Origin: Chromobacterium alticapitis
GTDB taxonomy: Bacteria > Pseudomonadota > Gammaproteobacteria > Burkholderiales > Chromobacteriaceae
Length of the DNA stretch: 38,038 nucleotides
Assembly: GCF_002924365.1 (NCBI RefSeq)
Contig: NZ_PQWB01000030.1
Span: 1-38,038 of the forward strand
Reading direction: 5' to 3'
Below the pieces are notes generated by a model. That model made no database searches. It saw only the letters and a list, made by a program, of their open reading frames with translations, and was not told where the DNA came from. The position numbers were made by a program, and so were the translations under genes. This document shows positions 26,668 to 34,536 of the stretch, in pieces; positions within the stretch are counted from its first letter, which is position 1, and each line of letters starts with the position of its first letter.

Positions 26668-27100
26668 TGTAAATCTCCCGAGTCTGTCCTAAGTCCGAAT
26701 CATGAACGCCGCCAGGGCCCGGGCCGCGGCGGCGATGAAATTTTTGTTACCCCATTGTGCAGCGCGCCACAGCCGCAGGCAATGGGCTAAATCGTTTTTA
26801 TTGTGAAGGTAAGCGGAACAATAGATTAAGACAGACTGAACGCGTGGAAGGCCTTGCGGGGAAATGCATGAGCGCGATTGATGGCAAAATGTGTGCTCAG
26901 CGGGGCCTAGCCTTGAGCAACCGTCCACAAGCGCGCATCTTGATCAGCAAAGCTTGAGCGCGGTCAATAATCCTGGACGATTACAGCCAGGCCAACCTTC
27001 TGGACTGCTCGACACGATGTCCGCCATCGTTTTGTCGCTTCTTACTTGTTACTTGTAGGAGCAAACCGCGCAATCCGCCCCCATCAGACAAGCGGAAATG
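26668..27100. other. Long intergenic region between asd and hslO terminator
   Basis: About 430 bp without a convincing gene. The 66- and 79-codon frames on opposite strands lack ribosome-binding sites and family features. A nested imperfect hairpin (GCTCA/TGAGC around GGC-CTA-GCC) lies near 26895-26918. It must carry the asd promoter; possible -10 elements are not distinctive. A small RNA cannot be excluded. Confidence 0.4.
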
Positions 27101-27133
27101 AAAACGGCCATGGAGTTTAGCCATGGCCGTTTA
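27101..27133. terminator. Terminator of the BPH-hslO unit
   Basis: A 12-bp perfect stem (27102-27113 with 27121-27132) with a 7-nt loop. A residues on one flank and T on the other make it work in either direction; on the - strand it ends hslO. Confidence 0.88.
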
Positions 27134-27156
27134 TGGTTTGCTTGCCGAGCGGACGT

Positions 27157-28035
27157 TTAGTGGCGCGCCTCGCGCGCCGCTTCCACCACGTCGAAATCGA
27201 ACAGCTGGTTGACGTCTTCCTCGTCGAATACATAGTGCTGATTGCAGTAATCGCAGACGATTTCCACGCTGCCCTGCTCCAGCATCACCTCGCCCACTTC
27301 CTGGCCGCCCAGCATGATCAGCATGTCGCCGACGCGCTCGCGCGAGCAGTTGCAGTTGAAGCTGACGCCCTCGCGCTCGAACACGCGGACTTCTTCCTCA
27401 TGGAACAGGCGGTGCAGGATGTCCTCCGCGCCAAGCTGCAGCAGCTCTTCGGACTTCAGCGTGCGGCCCAGCATCTGGACGCGGGTCCAGCCCTCGGCCT
27501 CGCCATGGCCCTCCGGCAAGCGCTGCAGCAGCATGCCGGCAGCGGTATTGTCGTCGCAGGCCAGCACCAACGTGGTTTCCAGTTGTTCGGAGCGCAGCAT
27601 GTAGTTTTCCAGCATCTGCCCCACCGAATCGCCTTCCAAGGCGACGATGCCCTGCCAGGTCTGGCTCTTGTCCAGCCGCGGCTCCAGCGTCAGCACGAAC
27701 TTGCCGCCCTCGCCCAGCAGCTCGGCCAGCGGCTTGTCTTCCAGCTCGCCCTGCCATTTGGCGGTGGCGCGCACGGTGCGGTCGTTATTGCACTCCACCA
27801 CGGCCAGCTTCAGCGCGCCGGTGCCATGGATTTGCAGGATCAAGGTGCCGTCGAACTTCAGATTGGCCGCCATCAACACCGAGGCCGCCATCATTTCGCC
27901 CAGCACGGTTTTCAGGACTTCAGGATAAGCGCGGCGGCTCAGCACCTGTTGCCAGGCGCCGTCCAGCCGCACCAGCGCGCCGCGCGCCGGCGCGCCGTCA
28001 AACAGGAATCGTTGCAGTGTGTCGTGTTGGTTCAT
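27157..28035 (-). CDS. hslO: Hsp33 redox-activated holdase chaperone
   Basis: 292 residues. Hsp33 is a cytoplasmic holdase switched on by oxidation and unfolding: four cysteines release zinc and form disulfides. All four are present, C228 and C230 (CNC) and C261 and C264 (CDYC). The N-terminal domain is full length. Its ATG overlaps the stop of the upstream proteasome-like gene by four nt (ATGA), indicating translational coupling. A strong terminator follows. Confidence 0.96.
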   Translation of the reverse strand: MNQHDTLQRFLFDGAPARGALVRLDGAWQQVLSRRAYPEVLKTVLGEMMAASVLMAANLKFDGTLILQIHGTGALKLAVVECNNDRTVRATAKWQGELEDKPLAELLGEGGKFVLTLEPRLDKSQTWQGIVALEGDSVGQMLENYMLRSEQLETTLVLACDDNTAAGMLLQRLPEGHGEAEGWTRVQMLGRTLKSEELLQLGAEDILHRLFHEEEVRVFEREGVSFNCNCSRERVGDMLIMLGGQEVGEVMLEQGSVEIVCDYCNQHYVFDEEDVNQLFDFDVVEAAREARH

Positions 28036-28628
28036 GCTTTTGCTTCCTTGGCCGCGCCAGCGGCCACATCAACGGTGTAGACGGACATGGGCAGCGAAGA
28101 ACTGACGTCGAACTCGCAGCCGGCGCGCACGCCGATCTCGGCTATTTCGCGCGCGGACAGATTCTGGTCATAGACCGCGTGCATCGCGCCCATCGCGAAC
28201 TTGCGGCCGGAGCCTATCGCCCAGATCCGGGAAAATTCATAGATCTCGCGCATGGGGTAAACGCCGAAGATGCCATGCCGGTTGGCGATCACCACCATCA
28301 TCTGGCTGGATTCGTATGGATCTTCCTCGTCCTCTTCCGGGCGCAGATAGAAAGCGTCCTTCAGCTTCGGATGCAGCTTGCGGAAGGTTTCGAAAATGCC
28401 GCGGCGGCTACTCAGGTCCTTCTTTTTCAAGTCGGCCAGCGCGCCTTGCAGCACCAGGTCATGCGCGGCGGAGCCGGACACAGCCAGGTAGCTGTCGCCG
28501 TGGCGGAAGATTTTGTCGTGAAAACAATCATACGGCGCCAGCAGCTTCTGGTCGTCGCCGAAGGTGGTCTGGCTGTCGGCGGCAATGGCGATCTGGTCGC
28601 CCTTGCGCACGGCCACGATGGTCGTCAT
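28032..28628 (-). CDS. Proteasome-like Ntn hydrolase, betaproteobacterial proteasome homologue (BPH)
   Basis: 198 residues. The start MTTIVAVRKGDQIAIAADSQ has the mark of an N-terminal-nucleophile protease: Thr after the initiator Met, Asp17 (counting from that Thr) in AADSQ, and a Lys in HDKIF where the catalytic lysine is expected. HslV would continue with GGDGQV and sit beside hslU; neither is true here. Anbu begins differently. The best family is BPH, described in Betaproteobacteria as a double-ring protease without a known ATPase partner. ATG 28628 has AAGG eight nt upstream; the frame stays open further upstream only as the shadow of another gene. Coupled to hslO. Substrates unknown. 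Confidence 0.85.
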   Translation of the reverse strand: MTTIVAVRKGDQIAIAADSQTTFGDDQKLLAPYDCFHDKIFRHGDSYLAVSGSAAHDLVLQGALADLKKKDLSSRRGIFETFRKLHPKLKDAFYLRPEEDEEDPYESSQMMVVIANRHGIFGVYPMREIYEFSRIWAIGSGRKFAMGAMHAVYDQNLSAREIAEIGVRAGCEFDVSSSLPMSVYTVDVAAGAAKEAKA

Positions 28629-28676
28629 GCGGCTTACCTTGCTCTCGTTGCGGGCCATGCGGCCCCATCTGCTGCC

Positions 28677-28704
28677 AGATAGGGGCGATTCGCGGATTTT
28701 CCAG
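28677..28704 (-). promoter_or_regulatory. Possible heat-shock (sigma-32) promoter of BPH-hslO
   Basis: On the - strand CTGGAAA (28698-28704) resembles the sigma-32 -35 CTTGAAA, and after 12 nt CCCCTATCT (28677-28685) resembles CCCCATnT with one extra base. Just upstream, TGGTATATT (28725-28733) is an extended -10 for the housekeeping sigma factor. Either could drive the pair; both are pattern matches only. Confidence 0.4.
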
Positions 28705-28750
28705 CCCGCCGCCAAAAACGGGCGAATATACCATAGCGCGACGCCCCGCG

Positions 28751-29524
28751 TCAGGGCTCGATGCCAGCCCTCTCCACTAGCATCGGCGGCGCAGCTCCCG
28801 GCAGCCAACGCAAATAGATTTTGCGGAAGCTGCCGTCCCGCTTCATCTCGCGCAGCGCCTGCTCCCAGGCCTGCACGGCCTCGCGGTCCGTTCCGCGCGA
28901 GAAGGCCAGGTACAAGTCTATTTTCTCCAGCGGCTGCAACAACTCCACCGCATCGGCCGGCAAGCCCGCCTTGCGCATCACGCTGCCCACCACGCTGTCG
29001 CCCTCGGACCACATGGCCACCCGGCTGGCTTGCAACATCAAGGCGGACTGCTCCGGGTCCGCGCTTTCCACGATGTTGAGGAAACCGTGCCGCTTGGCCG
29101 CGGCCAGGAAGATGCTGCTGCGGAACGCCGTCAAGGGCTGCAGCTGCAGCTTGTCGCCCAAACGCCGCAAAGCCAAAGCCTCGCCCTTGCGGCAATAAAG
29201 GTTGATGGCCGACGTCGCCACCGGGCCGACCATGGTCATCAGCTTCTCGCGCTCCGGCGTGCGCCCCAGCACAAACAGCAGGACATTGGGCCGGGTCAAC
29301 AGAAAATTGTAGGCCCGCGCCCAAGGCAGCAGCCTGACCGGCTGCTCGGCGTGCAAGCGCCGCTGGATCTGCTGCACCAGCTCCACCGCCATGCCCTTCA
29401 CTTCGCCATCTTCTTCAAAACTGATGGGCGGCCATTCATCGGTATAAACGGCCAGCGGTTCGGCCGCGCGCGCCGAGGCCAGAAAAGACAGACAGGCCAG
29501 ACACAACAACAATCGTCGCAACAT
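28751..29524 (-). CDS. Periplasmic solute-binding protein, family 3 type
   Basis: 257 residues with signal peptide (LLLCLACLSFLASARA). The mature start EPLAVYTDEWPPISFEEDGEVKGMAVELVQQI is typical of SBP_bac_3 amino-acid-binding proteins, followed by a two-lobed domain. No permease or ATPase genes are adjacent, as is common for the many orphan family-3 proteins of this group. GAGAGG lies eight nt before ATG. It ends 122 nt before the proteasome-like gene, which probably has its own promoter. Ligand unknown. Confidence 0.85.
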   Translation of the reverse strand: MLRRLLLCLACLSFLASARAAEPLAVYTDEWPPISFEEDGEVKGMAVELVQQIQRRLHAEQPVRLLPWARAYNFLLTRPNVLLFVLGRTPEREKLMTMVGPVATSAINLYCRKGEALALRRLGDKLQLQPLTAFRSSIFLAAAKRHGFLNIVESADPEQSALMLQASRVAMWSEGDSVVGSVMRKAGLPADAVELLQPLEKIDLYLAFSRGTDREAVQAWEQALREMKRDGSFRKIYLRWLPGAAPPMLVERAGIEP

Positions 29525-29757
29525 GACAATTGCCTCTCTTTCGGGATTTCTTCAGCATAAACACCAAAGGCCCGCCGCGCCTCCCATACAGAGGCAGAGA
29601 AACAGACAAGTCACTGTTATCGCTATACTTTCGGACAGAACTAGCGGTTCCTACTTATAAACATTCAGCTAGCAGATGGATATCATGCAATGGCAGAGTT
29701 CAGCTCGCCAAGGCTCATAAGCCAGGCGAAGACCCCCTTCTTGAAAAGGTGAGTGCC

Positions 29758-30024
29758 ATGCTTGACAGCCAAATTGAAATGGACGAATCCCTGGAGTCCA
29801 TTCTGCAACGTCCCTTGACCTGCTTCGAAAAACAACAGATCAAAGCCAAGCCGCAGGCGCCCTCCGATGAATCCTTCGACTGCGAGGAAGATGCCGCGGA
29901 CACCCATCCGCTGCGCCGCCGCCTGAGGGACATGGCGCTGATGCAAGTGGTGCATGTGGACTATCCGCCGCAGGAAAGCCGCAAAACGCTGATTGAAATC
30001 CCGCTCGGCGCCAAAACTGCCTGA
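29758..30024 (+). CDS. Small acidic cytoplasmic protein, unknown
   Basis: 88 residues, not recognised. MLDSQIEMDESLESILQRP starts a short helix; the middle is acidic and probably disordered (DESFDCEEDAAD); the end HVDYPPQES...IEIPLGAKTA looks more structured. AAGGTGAG sits about eight nt before the ATG. The frame is open further upstream to a TTG at 29530, but without a ribosome-binding site. A TATAAA at 29656 with CGGACA 18 nt upstream could be its promoter. It is followed by a GC hairpin. Confidence 0.55.
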   Translation: MLDSQIEMDESLESILQRPLTCFEKQQIKAKPQAPSDESFDCEEDAADTHPLRRRLRDMALMQVVHVDYPPQESRKTLIEIPLGAKTA

Positions 30025-30042
30025 TTGATGCCCAAATGGCAA

Positions 30043-30067
30043 CAGCCCCGCTTCCAGAGCGGGGCTG
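30043..30067 (+). terminator. GC hairpin after the 88-residue gene
   Basis: 9-bp perfect stem (30043-30051 with 30059-30067), 7-nt loop, 18 nt after the stop. No T-tract follows, so it may only stabilise the 3' end. The 30068-30223 stretch to the MATE stop contains nothing else I can support. Confidence 0.5.
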
Positions 30068-30223
30068 CATCATGTCCATACCCCGCGTCACCAAGCTGCC
30101 GGTCAACGCCAGCGTCAAGACACGGCGAAATGAGCAGCGGGGCCGTTAGAACAGCGATCTTGCATAGACCAAGCTTGCGGCAGTCGCAGGCCGGACGCAC
30201 AGCACTTACGCGCCCATCGACAA

Positions 30224-31597
30224 TTAAGCCGCCGCGCTGGCGCTCGCCTGCAGACGAGCGGCCAGCCGCCACAAAACGCCAGCCATCAACAAGCCCAGGA
30301 CCGCATTGACCAGGGGCATCGCCAACCATACTCCATCCAGTCCCAGCGCCAGGGGCAACAAGCCCAGCGACGGCAACAGCAAAACGGTCTTGCCCACCGT
30401 TACGCCCAGGGCCAGCCTCGTCATCGCCATCGCCTGCAGCGCGGTGCACCCCACTACGGCCAAACCATCCAGCGGCATGGCCAGCAGATGCAGCCGCAAT
30501 GCGCGTCCGCCGGCGTCAACCAGCGCCTGGCTGCCATCGCTATACCAGGCGGCGATGACCTCCGGGAACAATTGAACAGCCGCCAAGGCCGCCGCCCCCA
30601 GCACAAGGCAGACTTTCAACCCATGCAGCAGCGCCGCCCGCGCACGCGCCGGCTGCTCCGCCCCGGTGGCATGGCCCAGCAGGGGCTGCATGCCCACCGC
30701 CAAGCCATGGATCGCCAGCGTGAACAGCGCCTCCGTATAGCCCGCCACCGCGTAAGCAGCCAGGCTAAGCTCGTCTCCCCAGCGAAATAGCTGGTAATTA
30801 TGCGCATACAGCAGCAAAGCCAGGTTCAGCTCCATCAGCAGGCTGGGCGTCCCCAGGCACAGGATGGGCCACATGGCGGCGCGATCCGGCCGTAAAGTGC
30901 CCCACCGCAGACGCAGCCCCGCGTGACGCGAAAAGAAATAAACCATACCCAAGGCCACCACCACGCCTTCCGCAATCAGCGTGCCGATGGCGGAGCCAGC
31001 CAGCCCCAGGCCCAGCCTTCCCACCAAAATGTAATTCAGCAAGATGTTCAGCAATGCGCCCAAGGTGGTCAAGGCCGTCGCCAGCCCCGGCCTGCCGTCG
31101 TTGCGCACCAGGTAGACGATCAGCATCTGCCCCATGGTCAGAACCGCGCCAGCCAGCATCCACCACAAATAGGCCCGCGCCTGAACCGTTACCTCGTCCT
31201 GCCCGCCCGCCTGCAACAATCCCAGCAGAAAATCAATATTGGGCAGACCCCAGGCGGGAATCGCCGCGCCGAACAACGCCAACAACAGCAAAACCGTCAG
31301 CAGCGCGCCGCGCGCGCCGGCCTGATCGCCGGCGCCCTGCCGAATGGCGATGCGGGTTGCGGCACCCATGCTGAGCATGGCGCCCAGCCCCACCTGCAGC
31401 ATCACCATGGGGTAGGCCAGGTTGATCGCCGCCAGGCCGTGGCTGCCGACGTAATGGCCGACGAAGACGCCGTCTATGATGGCATACAGCCCGGTCACCA
31501 CCATGCCTGCGACAGAGGGAATGGCATAGCGCCAGAACAGTTTCGACACGGGAAGCGTATCCAGATCACGGGTGCGCGCGTTCGACATGACAGTCAT
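30224..31597 (-). CDS. MATE-family multidrug exporter
   Basis: 457 residues and about twelve hydrophobic helices in two similar halves. The N-terminus with RYAIPSVAGMVVTGLYAIIDGVFVG is characteristic of MATE (NorM/DinF/MepA-like) Na+ or H+ antiporters that expel cationic drugs and dyes. No ribosome-binding site is obvious before ATG 31597; ATG 31588 is an alternative. Divergent from a TetR gene, with a palindrome in the 97-bp gap, so it is likely repressed by that regulator. Confidence 0.92.
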   Translation of the reverse strand: MTVMSNARTRDLDTLPVSKLFWRYAIPSVAGMVVTGLYAIIDGVFVGHYVGSHGLAAINLAYPMVMLQVGLGAMLSMGAATRIAIRQGAGDQAGARGALLTVLLLLALFGAAIPAWGLPNIDFLLGLLQAGGQDEVTVQARAYLWWMLAGAVLTMGQMLIVYLVRNDGRPGLATALTTLGALLNILLNYILVGRLGLGLAGSAIGTLIAEGVVVALGMVYFFSRHAGLRLRWGTLRPDRAAMWPILCLGTPSLLMELNLALLLYAHNYQLFRWGDELSLAAYAVAGYTEALFTLAIHGLAVGMQPLLGHATGAEQPARARAALLHGLKVCLVLGAAALAAVQLFPEVIAAWYSDGSQALVDAGGRALRLHLLAMPLDGLAVVGCTALQAMAMTRLALGVTVGKTVLLLPSLGLLPLALGLDGVWLAMPLVNAVLGLLMAGVLWRLAARLQASASAAA

Positions 31598-31627
31598 TCA
31601 GATGGAGAAGGGCAGATATCCTAACAT

Positions 31628-31653
31628 TTAATCAGTCATGCATGATTAATTAA
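31628..31653. promoter_or_regulatory. 26-bp imperfect palindrome, candidate TetR operator
   Basis: Dyad centred between 31640 and 31641, with a perfect core TCATGCATGA (31636-31645) and AT-rich arms; only two of thirteen symmetric pairs mismatch. It lies 31 nt from the MATE start and 42 nt from the TetR start, in the shared divergent promoter region. The size fits TetR-family operators. Confidence 0.65.
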
Positions 31654-31694
31654 TTTCCAGCACAATGGTGCTTAAGGACAACAAGGGAGGCGGC

Positions 31695-32309
31695 ATGGCT
31701 CGCAAGACCAAGGAAGACGCGCAGAAAACGCGGGACGCGATTTTGGACGGCGCGGAACGGACATTCCTGGCCAAGGGTGTCGCCAACGCCGCGATGGCGG
31801 ACATCGCCGATGCGGCCGGCGTATCGCGCGGCGCCGTGTACGGCCACTACGAAAACAAGCTGGAAGTCTGCCAGGCGATGATAGACCGCGCCTTCGCGCT
31901 GGACGCGTTGCGCTTTCCCGCGCCTGGCGCTTCCGCCGGCGACACGCTGCGGGACGCCGCCAGCTATTACCTGGCTCAATTCCTGGAGCCGGGCTCGCCG
32001 CAACGCGTCTACCAGATCCTGTACCAGAAATGCGAGCAGATTCCGGAAAACCGCAGCATCCTGCGCCGGCGCGAAATGGCGGACCGGCTGACCATGCATT
32101 TCGTGCGCCGCCAACTGCGTCGCGCCATCGCGCAGGAAGAAATGCCAGCCGCTCTGGACATAGGCCTGGCCGCGGACTATTTAGTCTGCCTGTTCAGCGG
32201 CTTATACGAGCTGCTGGAAAATGGACCAGACGCTTTGCCGCGCTGCGAGCGCATCTTGCGCGGCGCGCTGGAGGGTTTGCCGCACGCCGCCAGTTTCACC
32301 AAGGCTTAG
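31695..32309 (+). CDS. TetR-family transcriptional repressor of the AcrR type
   Basis: 204 residues. The N-terminal helix-turn-helix contains AAMADIADAAGVSRGAVYGHYENK, the classic TetR pattern (recognition helix SRGAVYGHY), and most resembles AcrR/TtgR-type regulators of efflux pumps. The C-terminal ligand domain is variable. The start has AAGGGAGG four nt upstream. Divergent from the MATE exporter with a palindrome between; it probably represses both, released by the exported drug. It ends 18 nt from the convergent permease stop. Confidence 0.92.
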   Translation: MARKTKEDAQKTRDAILDGAERTFLAKGVANAAMADIADAAGVSRGAVYGHYENKLEVCQAMIDRAFALDALRFPAPGASAGDTLRDAASYYLAQFLEPGSPQRVYQILYQKCEQIPENRSILRRREMADRLTMHFVRRQLRRAIAQEEMPAALDIGLAADYLVCLFSGLYELLENGPDALPRCERILRGALEGLPHAASFTKA

Positions 32310-32327
32310 GAAACAAGGCGCCCGCGA

Positions 32328-33419
32328 CTACTCGACATGGCGGCGGAAACACCACAGCGCCAGGCTCAGCGTGACGGCGGCGATCAGCCACAAGGGCAAT
32401 AGCCACGGCCAGGCATCGGCGAAACCGAAGCCTTTCAGAAACGTTCCCTTCAGAATGGGAATGAAGTAGCTCAGCGGATTCACGCGCGCCAGCCATTGCA
32501 GGACTTCAGGCATGTTCTCGATCGGCGAGACGTAGCCGGACAGGATCACCGCCGGCACCATGAACGAGAACACGCCCAGAAAAGCCTGCTGTTGGGTATA
32601 CGAGATCGAGGAGATGAACAGCCCCACGCCGGCCAGCGCCAGGCCGTAGCTGGCCATGCTGAGCAGCAACAACGGCAACGAGCCGCCAAACGGCACGTGG
32701 TATACCCAGACCGCGGCCAGGGCGATCAGGCTGCCCTGTAGCAGGGCCACCAGCACGCCCGGCACCGCCTTGCCGGCCATGATGTAGGCCGGCGTCAGCG
32801 GCGAGACCAACAACTGGTCGAAAGTCCCCTCCTCGCGCTCTCGCGCCACTGACAATGCAGTGACGATCAAACAGCCTATGGTAGTGATGATGGCCACCAG
32901 GCTGGGCAGCACGTGCCACTGGTATTCCAGGTTGGGATTGTAGCGATTGCGTACCGAAACCTGCGGCGCCGCGCCGCCGCGCTCGGCCTGATAGGCCGCC
33001 ACCACCTGGCCGATGTAAGCGCTGGCGATCTGCCCGCTATTGGAGCGCCTGCCATCCACGATCACCTGCAACGGCGCGCTTCGCCCCGCCGCCAGCGCGC
33101 GGGAAAAATCCTGGGGGAAGGCCACAGCCAGCAGCGCGCACTGGCGGTCTATGCAGTCGCGCAGCTCCGGCAAACTATGCACCGGCACCACATGGTCGAA
33201 CGTGACGCTGGCGGACAAGCGCTTCACCAGCTCCTGCGAGGCCGCGCCGCCATCCTGGTTATATACCGCCAAGCTGGCGTGCTTGACTTCCAGCGTGGCG
33301 GCGAAGGGAAACACCACGAGCTGCAGCAGCACCGGCACCACCAACAGCAGCCGGCCCTGGCGGCTGCCCATGATGGTTTGCAATTCCTTGACGATCAGCC
33401 ACAGCAAGCGTTGCCACAT
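32328..33419 (-). CDS. ABC-2 permease, YbhR-like
   Basis: 363 residues. One N-terminal membrane helix, a large periplasmic domain, then five C-terminal helices: the layout of ABC-2 export permeases. SVAREREEGTFDQLLVSPL is the family-typical coupling segment. Length matches E. coli YbhR (368). Last gene of the five-gene operon, 4 nt after its partner permease; the two presumably form a heterodimer. No terminator is seen in the 18 nt before the convergent tetR stop. Confidence 0.9.
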   Translation of the reverse strand: MWQRLLWLIVKELQTIMGSRQGRLLLVVPVLLQLVVFPFAATLEVKHASLAVYNQDGGAASQELVKRLSASVTFDHVVPVHSLPELRDCIDRQCALLAVAFPQDFSRALAAGRSAPLQVIVDGRRSNSGQIASAYIGQVVAAYQAERGGAAPQVSVRNRYNPNLEYQWHVLPSLVAIITTIGCLIVTALSVAREREEGTFDQLLVSPLTPAYIMAGKAVPGVLVALLQGSLIALAAVWVYHVPFGGSLPLLLLSMASYGLALAGVGLFISSISYTQQQAFLGVFSFMVPAVILSGYVSPIENMPEVLQWLARVNPLSYFIPILKGTFLKGFGFADAWPWLLPLWLIAAVTLSLALWCFRRHVE

Positions 33420-33423
33420 GGTC

Positions 33424-34536
33424 TCAATCCAGGGTTCTTCGGGTTTTGCGCACGGTCTGCCACAGCCAGAACGCGCCCAGCGCGATCAGGCTGGCCGCGT
33501 TGAACCAGAGCAGCGAGGGAATCACACCCGCCTGGAACAGCGTCTGCAGCGTGCTGGCGAAATAGCGCGCCGGCAGGATGCGGGTCAGCCACTGCAGCGG
33601 CGCGGGCATGCTGGAAATTTCGAATACAAAGCCGGACAGCATCAGCGCCGGCAGGTAACCCGCCGTCAACGCGGCCTGCGCGGCGTCGAACTGGGTGCGC
33701 ATCACGGTGGATAGAAACAGCCCCATGCCCAGCGCATTGCCCAGAAACAGCGAGGACATCAGCCACAATAGCCACAGCGAGCCACGGAACGGCACGCCCA
33801 TCACGAACACCGCCACCAGCAGGCACAGCAGCATGGCGGCGATGCCCAACACGTAGTATGGCAAGATCTTGGACAGCAGCAGCTCGGCGCGGCTGACCGG
33901 CGTGGCCAACAGCGCCTCCATCGTGCCGCGCTCCCATTCGCGCGCCACCACCAGCGACGACAGCAGCGCTCCGACTATGGTCATCACGATGGCGATGGTG
34001 CCTGGCACCAGGAAGTTGGGACTCTCCGCGCTGGGATTGAACCAGACGCGCTGACGCAGATCGATGGCCGGCGGCGCGGCCTGGGCATGCTCCTCGCCTT
34101 CGGCCTGCTGCCACCGCAGCCAGGCACCCTGCACATAGGCGGCGATGAAGTTGGCGGTATTCGGCTCCGCGCCGTCGGTCACCAGCTGTATCGCGCCGGC
34201 CCGCCGCTGCCAGCCGCGCGAGAAGTCGTCCGGAATGATCACCGCGCCGCGTATCCGGCCATGCGCCAGCATGTCGTCCAGCGCCGCGCGCGACGCCGCC
34301 GTTTTCACCTCGAAAGACGGCGTGGCGCGCAAGGTCGCCGCCAGCCGCTGCGCTGCCGCGCCGCCGTCCTGGTTCAGCAGGCCCAGCCGGATGTGGGCCG
34401 AATCCAGGTTCACCGCGTAGCCGAGGATGAACAGCAGCGCCACCGGTAGGATGAAGGCGATCAGAATGCTGCTGGGATCGCGCACGATCTGGTAGCTCTC
34501 CTTGCGGCACAAGGCCCACAGCCGGCGCGCGTTCAT
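33424..34536 (-). CDS. ABC-2 permease, YbhS-like
   Basis: 370 residues, same architecture as its neighbour: MNARRLWALCRKESYQIVRDPSSILIAFILPVALLFI at the N-terminus, a periplasmic domain, and VVAREWERGTMEALLATPVSRAELL before the C-terminal helices. Length matches E. coli YbhS (377). Its ATG overlaps the ATPase stop by 4 nt. Together with YbhR-like, the ATPase and the membrane fusion protein it forms a tripartite exporter needing an outer-membrane channel that is not encoded here. Confidence 0.9.
   Translation of the reverse strand: MNARRLWALCRKESYQIVRDPSSILIAFILPVALLFILGYAVNLDSAHIRLGLLNQDGGAAAQRLAATLRATPSFEVKTAASRAALDDMLAHGRIRGAVIIPDDFSRGWQRRAGAIQLVTDGAEPNTANFIAAYVQGAWLRWQQAEGEEHAQAAPPAIDLRQRVWFNPSAESPNFLVPGTIAIVMTIVGALLSSLVVAREWERGTMEALLATPVSRAELLLSKILPYYVLGIAAMLLCLLVAVFVMGVPFRGSLWLLWLMSSLFLGNALGMGLFLSTVMRTQFDAAQAALTAGYLPALMLSGFVFEISSMPAPLQWLTRILPARYFASTLQTLFQAGVIPSLLWFNAASLIALGAFWLWQTVRKTRRTLD

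Noticed and set aside
26689-26957. Small frames on both strands upstream of asd
   Set aside because: They overlap each other, lack ribosome-binding sites and show no protein features.
28032-28628. Calling this gene hslV
   Set aside because: The N-terminal sequence after the Thr nucleophile differs from HslV and no hslU lies beside it; BPH fits better.
28629-29324. Upstream extension of the proteasome-like frame to 430 residues
   Set aside because: It is antisense-like low-complexity sequence overlapping the solute-binding protein gene on the same strand; the Ntn-hydrolase start MTTIV at 28628 with a ribosome-binding site is clear.
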